Program-made: the position numbers and the translations under genes | DNA from: Nymphaea colorata | Taxonomy: Eukaryota > Streptophyta > Magnoliopsida > Nymphaeales > Nymphaeaceae | Assembly (NCBI RefSeq): GCF_008831285.2 | Contig: NC_045145.1 | Coordinates: 19,840,802 to 19,900,801, forward strand | DNA length: 60,000 nucleotides | Direction: 5' to 3' | Shown: positions 47,807-59,031 of the stretch, one piece after another | Numbering within the stretch: the first letter of the stretch is position 1 | How the letters are laid out: each line of letters opens with the position of its first letter | The notes under the pieces: model-generated | The model's input: only the letters and a program-made list of their open reading frames with translations | Told to the model about the DNA's origin: nothing | Database searches by the model: none

Positions 47807-48726
47807 TTAATATACGAAAAGTTCAATGGCTCGCAATTCCTCAATATGTAAAACTAGTTCCAATATTATGTTGGACACAATCTTAACAAGTAAAAACAGT
47901 AGATGAATCTAGCTTATTCCTTCAAAACGTTAATGGACTTCTCCTATATGTTTCAGAAGACATGTTTATCAAGGATTCTCTTTTCTAAAGATAAAACTGT
48001 CAAGAAGGGGATCTATACGTATATTAATTTTGATAAATGCATTGTTTGAAACGTATGTGTTCACGTATGTCTGATAGATCTACCTGTTGTTGATTGGTGA
48101 TTAGAAACATATATTAGAGAGAAAAAATTGCTTAATTATAGCATTGGCTTATGTATATTTTCTGGTATTTGCATGAACTTTCCACCTACAATTGTCATGT
48201 AACAAATTATAATAAAATTGCTTTTGGTCTGTTGCCAATCTCTGTACTTAGAGATTACACAATTCGAACAATTATGAACTCAATTCGCTCGTTAGTTCTT
48301 CTATCTGAGTATAAAGACGATGAAATGCATTGGAAGAGAGGGAGAATCTCACATCATAATACAACACATATACTAGTTCGCCATACGTCCCAAAGTCTGT
48401 TATATGCACTGGCAAATATGCAATATATGCATGCATGGAGCCTAAAATTTTCCTAGAAGTAACATCTTGCAACAAATTAAAGAACAAGTCTGTTATATGC
48501 ATTTGTGTCTCATACATTCACTGAATAGCATATATATATATAAAGAGAGAGAGAGGAGAGAGAAAGAAAGAAAAGAGGTGCCAAGGCTAAGGGCCGAGGT
48601 AGGGGCAGGCAGGGGCCCCCCCACCCCCTGTCAGAGTTTTAAAAATCCAAAAAATTTACATATAACTTTTAAAGTTAGTAGTTTAATCTATATAAAAATT
48701 TAAAAAATTGTACTTTGGCCCTTATT

Positions 48727-48975
48727 AAAATTTGAAAACTGTAGTTGAGTCTCTGCAATGAAAAATTCATAGCTCGTACCTCGGACATAGTCATACCTTA
48801 TTAAATATGTCCTACCTTAAAATTTGAAAACTATAGTTGAGTCTCTGCAATGAAAAATTCATAGCTCGTACCTCGGACATAGTCATACCTTATTAAAATT
48901 TGAAAACTATAGTTGAGTCTCTGCAATGAAAAATTCATAGCTCATAGCTCAGACAGAGTCATACCTAATCATTTT
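48727..48975. repeat. Three tandem copies of a 76- to 92-bp unit
   Basis: Units beginning AAAATTTGAAAACT start at 48727, 48819 and 48895. The shared core is GTTGAGTCTCTGCAATGAAA. The first unit has 16 extra bases. Copies are nearly identical over the core, so amplification is fairly recent. Confidence 0.92.
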
Positions 48976-50057
48976 AACCTCCACCTTCCAAGAAAGTAAA
49001 CCTTCAATGTAAATAAGCAGTTCTTAGAATGCGCCCTCCAAGATTCGAGTTAAAGACGTGCGAATGACACGCCATCCTACTAACCATCAGACGGTGTCAA
49101 AAGTCCACCCAACCTGATAGGTGGGCCTTTCCTTGAAGTCCAAGGGAGCCCCAATAAGTGGGACCCATTAAGCAGTTCTAGCCGTGTGAATCAAATATCA
49201 TGAAAGTGGGGCCCTTTCTCAGTTGCAGTCAACGCCGAGCCCTCAGCCCGTTGACGGCGCGCGTGGCCCGGAAGTGGGCTGGGCCCAGGGATGGCGGCCT
49301 GGTTTGTTCGTGCCTTTCACTTGTCAAATGGAGATGGGTCTAAGTGCTTCTGCAGTCCAAAAAACCGGCCCAAACTTTATTTTCTGGCACCCATTTAAGG
49401 GTTCTCCACATATATATATCCCATTAGTAAGATGATCAATTTATAAGCAGCAATTTCTAGGTGCTTATTAACCATAATGGCTAAGACGCTGCCTCACCAA
49501 ATACAAACAGTTGGCGCATTTTCAAGTGCCGCGTACTGTCTCCAGTGGGTTCACACTCACAAACTTTCGTCGCTTCTGTCTTTCTCTTATTAGAAAAGAT
49601 ATGATATTATTGTACCGCAATGCTTTTAGAACCCAATAAACAAAAAGGATGCGATGTTATGAAAACGTTATGCTGGGATTAACATGGTTTACTTTTATTG
49701 CAATATGCCAAGTGATTGCTTTTTCAAGTGCTTTCTCATATTTTCTTATGTATCTTGAGTTTCTTACCATTTCAGTATTTATAGGAAAATAAAAATTCGC
49801 TCTCTCATGGCAAATCCAAAAGATTCTCAGAATGGAAAAGCTTTCTAATATTTGTCCATTTCCTATGCTAAAAGTGATCATGGAAACGTGGCATAATCTT
49901 GGTAAGTAGGGTTTCTCAGCGCCTAAAAGAAGGCTAAAGTCCTCACTCAATCCTTTGACATAATCGATCAGCCAAAGTTATGAGACTACATCGCAATCGC
50001 CTCGCATAGTGAGCCCTGCTCCACCCAATATGTTAACCCCTTCACATGCTCCACTCT
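48976..50057. other. Intergenic region, no gene recognised
   Basis: A tRNA-derived look (possible SINE remnant) at about 49030-49100 on the minus strand is not strong enough to call. A short GC-rich stretch lies at 49235-49300. No supported gene. Confidence 0.5.
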
Positions 50058-50065
50058 CTTCCTCA

Positions 50066-50442
50066 TAAGGGCGAACACGAGCCGAGTCGAGTCTAAGTTC
50101 AGTCAGCAGCTCGACTAATGATACCTCGAGCTTGATTCGGCTCGAGTTTGAGAATAACTCGACGAAAGCAACTCGAGCTCGACTCGGTAGTTATGCGTTG
50201 AGCTCGAGTTTGACTCGATTAATGTTCGACAAACTCGTTTGAGTAGAATTGATATTCATTGTTACGTGTAGAACTCAAGCTCGACTCGATTAAGGTTCGA
50301 CAAACACGTAAACTCGTTTTGAATATATCGACTTGATTAAGGCTCGAGCTCAACTAGGCAGTTACGTGTTGAACTCGAAATCAACCCGATTATTTGAACG
50401 AATGAACTCACGACCTAGAGCTGGACTAGTTGTTCACCCTTA
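50066..50442. mobile_element. hAT-like MITE rich in GAGCTCGAG words, 377 bp
   Basis: The left end TAAGGGCGAACACGAG matches the reverse complement of the right end TAAGGGTGAACAACTAG. The flanks CTTCCTCA (50058-50065) and CTTGGTCA (50443-50450) match at 6 of 8. The interior repeats imperfect copies of CTCGAGCTCGACTCG-like words. No coding capacity. Confidence 0.55.
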
Positions 50443-50450
50443 CTTGGTCA

Positions 50451-53400
50451 GCTTTCCTCCATACTTTCTTCATGGTGATAAAACCAAACTGATACCACTT
50501 CCTCTTTACTAGAAAAGTCACCGCCCATCGTCTCCTTTTTCGAACTTCATTTAATCAGAAAACCACCCGTACCCTCTTGATGCAATTTCGATGAAGCCAA
50601 TGCATCCTGATCTAGCCAATAAACATCATGTTCTTTCTGTTAGGTCATTAAGTCTGTGCAAGTCTGACCACCGCTTACTTATGTAGACGAGAATTTGTTT
50701 GTAATATATGCATGCATCTTTTTCATATATAGCCAAAGGCTGATTTTTGCGTCCATCGAGGGAATCTGACTCCTACCAAAGTCTTGATCTTCACAGGGAG
50801 CGGACGCGTTTCAGGCTTTGGATGACATCGCCGCCGGCAGCACCAGAGACGGCGGTGACCGTGTGGTGGCGAAACTTTGCTCGTACCCATTAGATTGGCT
50901 AGGAGCTATGATCGGCAGACCAAAAGGGGGAAGGAAGGACGACTACTTTTATTTATAGCATATTGGCCGAGAGGGCAGAGCATATTCCTCCGTTCTGGTC
51001 AGGGGATGCTTCAACAGAATTTAATTTCATCGCCTGATAATAACATCTTATTCTACCTACAGCTTGCAATCTTTAGTGCGCTCTCCATTTTCATCTGCGG
51101 TCGTTGCACTGCAAATAGAGATCGTCTAAATCGTCCGAGGCTTTCTAACCTTTTTTTTAATTTGCTGCTACACTAGTGCAACCCAGTTTCCATATATTTA
51201 AATTATCTAAAGCTCCACGCTTTGCGGCGCCCCGTTAATCATCTTAAGTGTCGGCTTTAATCTCTCTGTGGTTGATTTGTCAAAAGAATTAACTGTACTC
51301 TCAAGTAAGTTACTCTTGGGCAGAAGTGCAACTAGGCATGATCACAGTAGGCAGATAATGGGCTTATTCCCATATTCCTATCTCCGAGATAGTTGCTACA
51401 GCCAGTAATGTCAACTCCTGTGTTGCAAAAGATCGTGAGAAAGAAAAGAGAACACCACTATATGAATTGAAACGTAATAGATATGTACTAAAAAAGAGCC
51501 TATCCCCAAGAGGCCTGCCTTTACCATAAAGGTGAATTTTTACTCGTTTTCCTCACTATTAATAATTTAGACTTCTAGATTAGGATGTCACATACTCGTC
51601 ACATGATCATATACTCTGTGCTAAGCTAATGGCAAAATGAATGTTTTGGCACATATCCAACTATTTAAACATACTGCCTGATGCAATGTATCGGGTAGTC
51701 TGCTGTGAGAAGCTGAGTTTCTCCATTCAACCACAAAATCACACATATATATATATATATAAAAGAATATCAACATTAATGAACATTAAATTAATAATAT
51801 GGAAGCCAGCCACAGTTCGTGAAACTAATTTGTGTCCCTCTTTCTCTCGACTCCTTTGAGGGGTTTTTGGTTTCTTGAGAACACAGTTTGACTTTAATAT
51901 TGTCAATTTGATGTCAATCATCTGATCTACTTAAAATTAAAATCAATGACGCATATGAATCCCATTTAAGTCTCAAGTACACGAGGATCTAGCAGCTACC
52001 TTTGAAGAAAAATGAAGTTCCTTAAAGCTGTAATAATGCGGCGACTTCTACTCCTACTTTGTGTGAGAAAGAAATACAATTAAGGCCGGCTATGTGCGGC
52101 ATTGCTCGGATCTCGTCTCTCGGGCTCGTCCATTATAAATACCATAACCCCTCCTCATTCACAACCGACAAACGTAGGAAAAGCTGATCACCTACCACCT
52201 TCATCCTTAGTGTGCAACCTATTACTTGTACAGAAGCCTTGGAAACCCAGCACTGTTCATCTGGAAGAGGAAAAAAAGGTGATAGTCGTGGTCTGTTCGA
52301 TGTTGACTAATCATTTCATGCATCGGTCAGGGTCAACTTGGAGCCTTTCAATCCTTTCCAGTGGAGACAAGAATATCTTGGTGGCCCTGCTTCATCTTCA
52401 TCAGTGAGAGAGAGAGAGAGAGAGAAGCAACTGGGGAACATGGACGCCATTAAGGGTCTCCAGATGGGAGTTAAAAGAAGCATGCGATGAGCTTCGCTTC
52501 TGCTTTGTACGGTCCAACTTCCTTATCTCTAGTTGTTGTCATTCTCCCTCAGTTCAAGGCAGAATGGAATCGCCTAGTGTTTCGTTTTCCGGCGACGCAG
52601 TAAGGTGATCGTCAAAGAACTGGTTTGGATCAGTCAAATTTACACACAAGAGGACCAAGCAGCACCCTCCTATGCCCTCTTTTCTGCAACCCTTCTGTCG
52701 TTTCCATGGCATTTGGATTCGGCTGTCATCATAACAGTATGTAAAAGAGTAGAGCAAACTCAACAAAAAGCCATGAAGTTCAGTTCGCTTGCCAAGAGAA
52801 GCTTGATATCAGGGCTAGAACAAACTATATGGGCCGGACTGGTTTGCCTACACAAAAAAACGTTTTTCGTGGCCTATATAACTTACTAATTTATTAAATA
52901 AAATACATTCTTTAAAACTTAATTTGTTCTTTATCTAATGTCTAAACTTCAACATGGACATGTGCAAGAGTGTCCTTACTGTTAGCTAAGACGTCTTAAG
53001 GATAACTATGTGAGTGTCCCAAAAATCTGATCTAATACTTAAAGGCAGATTCACGTGAGACGCAACACACATAATGTTTTCATGCGCCAGTTCTTTAAGG
53101 TTCAGTAGATTTGTGGGACAATACTTGTTCAAGTATTTGTAAATTTCCTTTAATGTTGAGGTAGATTCATAGTATGTCATTTCTGATGCAAAGCCACCCC
53201 TGAATGTCTTACTAGTTAAGTGATCGAGTATTTTATTTTAAAGGGTGAATAGTTCGATCCCAAAAAACCATACGTGTCGTCGGTACTTACCAACACTACC
53301 GGGAAATTGGATGAAGGTCATAACTGTTATCAACTATAATTGTTATCAAATGAAGTTTAGTTGACTAACCGTACTCTGCAATATTTCAGTGTTTGTTGGA

Positions 53401-54655
53401 TGATCAAGAAGTCAGAAGGACTCAAATATGCAACGCAGCTAGGGTACTGACTGCCCATGATGACGGGCACTAGAGACCGATTCATGTGATTCAACACAGA
53501 AGAAAGGAGAAAGCTGGGACAAGACCACAGGTGAGGTGAGGGATGCAGGAGGGAGTCGTCCTGCACATGGCGAAGGAAGGGACAGTGAGGAGATGAAGGG
53601 TTCTACTGTTGAAGTCCACTAAACGGGAAATCCAATCCCTTACTGACGCCATGATTCCGTGGCCGTGACATCAGGAAAGGCGGCCCCTCCAGGCCATCGT
53701 TGTGGTGGTGGTGGAGCTGCTGCTGCTGCTGTTAACAGCAAATCTTTGTAAGAAGAAAACCCAAAAAGAAAAAAGGAGGGAGATACTGCTCTCCTTTTAC
53801 TTCCAACCAACACACGCGCTCTATCTCTTCAAAATCTTTTCCTTTATTTGAAGGATGGCGAGGGTGGGGACCTTGTCTCTGTGCCCGAGTATGTGCGCCC
53901 GTCTCACTGTGGACCACGCCGGTCGTCCCAAGCAATATCTTAGGAGAAATTATACTAAGACATGACACAAAAATGCGAAAAGAGAAGCAGAGAGAGAAAA
54001 GATTATGTTAAGAAATAACACAGAAAGACGGAGAGCGAGAGAGAGAAGTAAAGATAAAGCAGAGAGAGAAAGATTATGTTAAGAAATAACACAGAAATAC
54101 GGAGAGCGAGAGAGAGAAGTAAAGATAAATAATACTGAAACCGAGGTGACATGGGGAGAGAGAGAGTGGGGTTCCAAGACACAATGATTACATCATTTTT
54201 GGGAAGCAGGAGGGAGGCATGAAATTAGAAAACGAAGAACATGCCCTTGACCAAGGTACAAACACCTTCCAATCTCTCTCTCTCTCTCTCCTTCTTCCTG
54301 CCGTTCGATCGAGGTATATCTGCTGTACCAGACATAGTTATATACTGTAGGAACACCTCAAAAACAAGTTAAACTGAGCAGAAGAAAAAGGTTTTGCGGA
54401 AGAAAAAGGGGGAGGGAGAGGGCAGGGAATGCCGTAGAAGGAAAGGGAAAAAGGAGTACAGCAGCCACAAAAAGCTAAGATGATAAAAAGAGAACTCTAT
54501 ACAAAGACCATGGCAGAAAGAATTGCGAGCGAAAGAAGTCTCGCCTTTACGAGGGACCAACTAAACAGTTTATTCTCTTGTGATCGTTTTGTCTGCTTCC
54601 CCCCATTCTATTACTCTCTTCCCTTACCTCTTACATTGGCTCCCGCCTCTGCATG
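50451..54655. other. Intergenic region and bHLH upstream region
   Basis: About 4.2 kb. Contents: a short GC-rich patch near 50800-50870, an (AT)n tract near 51744-51760, a GA run near 52406-52424, a GCT/GGT triplet patch near 53703-53735, a 71-bp tandem duplication (53988-54129) and a CT tract near 54273-54290. The open frames present have no recognisable domains. Confidence 0.55.
53988..54129. repeat. 71-bp tandem duplication
   Basis: GATTATGTTAAGAAATAACA occurs at 54001 and 54072 with the same GA-rich flanks (GGAGAGCGAGAGAGAGAAGT). The copies are nearly identical. It lies about 0.7-0.8 kb upstream of the bHLH start codon. Confidence 0.9.
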
Positions 54656-54666
54656 TATATATATTT
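54656..54666 (+). promoter_or_regulatory. Probable TATA box of the bHLH gene
   Basis: TATATATATTT, 155-165 bases before the ATG at 54821, leaves a 5' leader of about 130 bases. An in-frame ATG at 54653 overlaps this element, which argues that it is promoter and not the start codon. Confidence 0.55.
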
Positions 54667-54820
54667 ATGTGCTACTAACAGATTGGCAGTAGAAATTCCA
54701 ACTTTTGTTTTCTCCACCGAGGAAACAAGAAAAACCAAATTCCATTCCTTTGGCGTTTACTGCGACTGGAACCGTCATCTCCACCTCATACATTCTTTAC
54801 CAGAGAGAGATCAGAGAGAG

Positions 54821-56645
54821 ATGTGTGGCAAGAGAATAGACAATACTGGCGAGAGCTCGCAGAATATTCCAGCATACCCTGAGCTGATGATCAACGATGT
54901 GATCAATCTCAACCCGGCCATGGCATATGGCGGTGGAGGGCTGTCTTCGGCTCCTGAGGCGGCGTCCTTCTTCCCTTGGACGATCCCCATCAACCCCCTT
55001 CCTAGCATCTCGGGGATTCCAACGACGAGGGAGAACGAGAATTACCTGGGCGGTATGGCTGGAACGAGGCCTTCTGCTTCCCCCTCCCCCTTGTTTCAAG
55101 GGTATCAGCGTCGCGGACTGCAGTTCGGCTTCGACCGACCGGATTTCTTCTCCAGTATCGGGATTTATGGCGGATCTGACCACACGGGCAGCCGCTTTCG
55201 TGGGCCGTCGGCCTCGTTCGGCCTTCAGGCCGACATATCGAAGCTTACTGCCCAGGAAATCATGGACGCCAAGGCCCTTGCAGCGTCCAAAAACCACAGC
55301 GAGGCCGAACGAAGAAGGCGTGGCCGCATCAACGGACACCTTGAGAGACTCCGAACCCTCCTCCCCAATACCACCAAAGTAAGAAGATTCATCACGGGAG
55401 GAAGTTTGTGGCCATAGAAAATTTCGATTTGTTCATTTTTCCGATTCATAGGGTTCTATGTCAATCGTTTCCATTCTTTAATTTCGAAGGATGACAAGAT
55501 CCAACTATCTCTACCTACCGTATCTTCCACGCTTTCAGACAAACATTTTGTTTAAATGAATGCTGCGGGAATAGGTAAGGACTACACGCTTGTTTTGTGG
55601 ATGAGTCGGTTACGGTGATTGAATTCACAGGAATGGTCACTTCGCTTTCTCGTTGCTTTTCCTCTCTGTCGATGTATCGTTTTGGTTATGAGAGTTCCGA
55701 GAAAATATGGGAAGTTGTAAGTTGGCTTGGAACTCTGTGATGCTTTTTGTGTACCATCCGAATTGATCTGCAAAAGAGAAACCGAAGCAGGTGAAAAGAG
55801 CTTGGGGGAAAGGGATAATGTTGGGGCGGAGAAGAAAGATGGTCGGTGTCAGTGAGTTCTTTAAGTATGCAATATCTCATTATCTTGCACTGCCTAAGCA
55901 TGCATGCAGGCTTAAAATTCCCATCCTTACTCCTCAGTGAAACTGACACGCCTCGCCATTAAATATTCTCCCTCACAGTCTTTTCATGCGTTTTGTCTTG
56001 AATACTTGTTCAAACTCCGATGATCAGATAAGCCAAATCCTCTCTCTCTCTCTCTCAGTGGAATCTAATGTTATGAAATGCGAGATGCGCATTCATTGTT
56101 GTTTCCTTTCTGTCTAGATGAAAAGCTTTGATTTGTAATTTTATTGTTTGGTTGCATTATGTCAGACGGACAAGGCCTCCTTGCTGGCGGAGGTGATACA
56201 GCACGTTAAGGAATTGAAACGGCAGACGTCGGAGATCGCTGAGGCGAGCCCTGTGCCTACCGAGGTCGATGAGTTGACGGTGGATCCCGACGAGTCGTGT
56301 GGGGAAGGCAAGCTGATCATCAAAGCGTCGATCTGTTGCGAGGACCGATCTGATCTGCTGGCCGACCTTATCAAGACGCTCAAGTCTCTTCGCCTCCGCA
56401 CTCTCAAGGCTGAGATCACGACGCTGGGGGGGCGAGTGAGAAACGTATTGGTGGTCACCGGCGAGGAGGAAGGCCTAGCCGATAACAACTCGCCGTCCCA
56501 TGGCAGTGGCTGCAACCCTTCGATAGGGTGCATTCAGGAGGCGCTCAAGGCGGTGATGGAACGGCAGGCTTCTGATGACTCCTCTTCAGGCAGCGTTAAG
56601 CGGCAGCGGACCAACCTCACAGTGCTGGAGAATAGGTCCATCTGA
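54821..56645 (+). CDS. bHLH30: bHLH transcription factor, TMO5/bHLH30-like
   Basis: Two exons, 54821-55378 and 56166-56645, joined across a GT-AG intron of 787 bases that cuts the bHLH loop (LLPNTTK/TDKAS). The product has 345 residues. After a variable N-terminus comes KLTAQEIMDAKALAASK (141-157), then the basic region with His159, Glu163 and Arg167, the set that reads E-box/G-box DNA. Helix 2 (TDKASLLAEVIQHVKELKRQ) follows, then an ACT-like dimerisation domain at about 235-285. This order is that of the TMO5/bHLH30 clade. Family knowledge: these nuclear proteins pair with LHW-type bHLHs and promote vascular cell divisions through cytokinin synthesis genes. Oddities: Gly168 and Gly172 replace the usual Glu and Asn/Thr in ERINNHL. 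The ATG at 54821 is chosen because the only upstream in-frame ATG lies in a TATA-like sequence. Which paralogue it is remains open (TMO5, T5L1 or relatives). Confidence 0.95.
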
Positions 56646-58054
56646 ACTGAATATAGGTGGAAAAGGGAGAGAGAAAAATGGAAAATCTGTCTCCCTTTTC
56701 TTGTTTTTCAAAGTTGGTCTGTTATACTTTTGGATTTGACTATGTTTGGTATCTTTGTTTCCTTCTCTCTGTCTTCCTGTTTTTAATGTATGTGATGTTC
56801 ATGATGGTTGGAATGACATGACAGAAGAATATGTTGATGTTTATATCTAGTCTACAAGGTTTATTGTTGCATGTATTTATTAGTACAGTAGGCAATGGAC
56901 TTGTCTGAATAGTTGGAATTGTTCGAGTAGTACAGTGGAGTATTACCACTGCGGATATTATTCTTAATAGAAAAAAATGATGTGACAGATGCAGGCATCA
57001 GATGGCCTTAGGTTACCATGTTTGACATGTGGTATTGTAAGCAACTTTCTGCAACTCTCTGAATTGAATTGTGTTTCGTGTTCTTAGTGACTACTAACTG
57101 GATTTAAGGGTTGTAGTTGATCTTCCTGTGTATTAACAGAGGTAAGATGAGTGTTTCCTCTTTTTTCGTTTGTTTGTTTGGCAGGAGGGGGTGGTCTGGG
57201 CTAGCCTGTAGGTGAGGGTGCACGCTCATAACCGGAGGATACTGATCACGACGGGATGGATCAGTCCGGACGCCCACATATTTTCCGTCGTGAGTACGAC
57301 TAAGTCAGATTTGGGCAACGAAGATTGATGTTTACGCGGCTCCAGTTATCTTAATTCCCGGCACGTTTGTTCTCAGCATTTGTTGACGGTGACCATTCTC
57401 TCTCCCTCCCTCTCTCTTGTTCTGTGATTGTCAGTCTATGACATAGCTCATGTCTAGGCATGAGCCTGGCTTCATGATGACCTCCACTGGGAATGAGATG
57501 GCGCAGATAATGATTAACCGAGTGCCCTATCGCAGTCGCACCAATAGCAACTCCTGTCTTAGTTGAGTGCCCTAGGATGTACTGTACATGATTGCATGGA
57601 AAAGGTGACGCGCAGACGGGCTCGGATTGTGCAGTTTCATAAATGCTTCTGCTGGCTGCCTCTGGTTTCTTGTCAAATAAGGTCTAGGCTTCTTGTCTGT
57701 GATCAAAGCTGTTTCTGGGTGTTGTTAGCTAGGGTATGATTTTTCTTTCTGCAGGCCCGTAGTAGATATCCTGCTCTCTTTCCTTTGTTCTGATCATTTC
57801 TTTTTCTTCACCTTATTATTCTTGTCACTGTTGTAAGATACTAGCTCGAAACAGAAGTGCTAGCTGTTGTCTGAATCGATACTGATCCGTGGTCGATTTC
57901 TTAAAACGCATGCGTATTCGGTAGTTTACCTGCACAATCTTGTCATGGTGCAGATCTCAGAATTTCAAAGTGGTAGTGTAATGATTTCCTTGGAACATTG
58001 ACTATCATCGGCAGCTTTGTCGCTTTCTCATGCACGGACTTGCATAAGATTATG

Positions 58055-58055
<1 letters not shown>

Positions 58056-58122
<67 letters not shown>
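58056..58122. repeat. (CT)n(TA)n compound microsatellite
   Basis: About 17 CT units pass directly into about 16 TA units. Confidence 0.95.
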
Positions 58123-58127
<5 letters not shown>

Positions 58128-58793
58128 CTTCCAAAAAATAGGACGTCCTGGTCTATTAATAGAGGCTTTGCGATGCTGCCAATGGGTTCCTTGCGTATTA
58201 TGTCTGCCAATGTGCAGTTTCAACGCATGTCTAAAATCGGGTTTGTTTAGTCTTTGGAGGTGGAAAGGAATCGTTTAAAGATATTTCTGCGTCTTTGCAT
58301 CAATGAAGGCAGTCAGGCTAAGAGGTTTAATTTAATATTTTCGTTCGTGTTGTGCCATTATGAGTTCTTTTTTTCCTGATTTTTAGTTCAAGCCATCTAT
58401 GGCGGCAGACTTCACACTCCATGTGTGTTGAATTGTTCATCTCCTTTTTAAGTGAAAGGTCGTAATCCAACCCAGCGCTCCTGGAGGTGGCAGAGCAGTG
58501 GTCTTGTTGGCTAGTGTCTCTTTGTTAATGCACCTCGCTGCATGCCTTGCATGAGATCTCGCGTTTTGAACGAGTAGTACTGAACGGTCCTTGTCACCTG
58601 TATTCTTGAATATTTCAGAAAGTTCCACATAAAAATCGAGGTATCCTTGAAGGAACACGAACATGTTTGCTTATTTTGCATTTAGCGGAACAAAGCTACG
58701 CAACTTAGTACACATTCTTGAAACTTGCACATAATTTTTGTTTATGTAATAGATGTTGCAGTTGGAATATTATTGTGTAATAGATGTTAATTA

Positions 58794-59031
58794 CCGGTTG
58801 TTTGACAGTTGAAATATTATGTGAGTGTTTTATGAATTTAATTGAAAGATTATATTAGATTCATAACACTTATGGATCTTCCTTAATCTTTGAAACAGGT
58901 TCATGGAACAATTACAACAATTAATCTGTTTAAATTTTTAGAACAAGTTCATGGAACTTACAAAATGTTTGTTTAAATTTTTAGAACAAGTTCATGGAAC
59001 TTACAAAATGTTTCGTTTGCCAAACCAACCC
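58794..59031. mobile_element. Tourist-like MITE with internal duplication, 238 bp
   Basis: The left end CCGGTTGTTTGACAG and the reverse complement of the right end GGGTTGGTTTGGCAAACG are imperfect terminal inverted repeats, flanked by TTA on the left and TAA on the right. Inside, a 43-bp unit is tandemly repeated (starts near 58927 and 58970). The GAACAAGTTCATGGAACTT block is related to that of the element at 47666-47806, suggesting one family. Confidence 0.5.

Larger units (their letters stand above)
46721..48726. other. Intergenic region, no gene recognised
   Basis: AT-rich DNA with an (AT)n tract (47577-47612) and a Tourist-like MITE (47666-47806). No open frame with a recognisable domain. 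Confidence 0.6.

Noticed and set aside
49030-49100. tRNA-like A-box/B-box arrangement on the minus strand (a similar look at 27570-27640, plus)
   Set aside because: The box consensus is imperfect and no cloverleaf can be drawn; at most old SINE debris.
54653-54820. N-terminal extension of the bHLH protein from an upstream in-frame ATG
   Set aside because: That ATG lies in a TATA-like run, and the extension has no resemblance to the family N-terminus.
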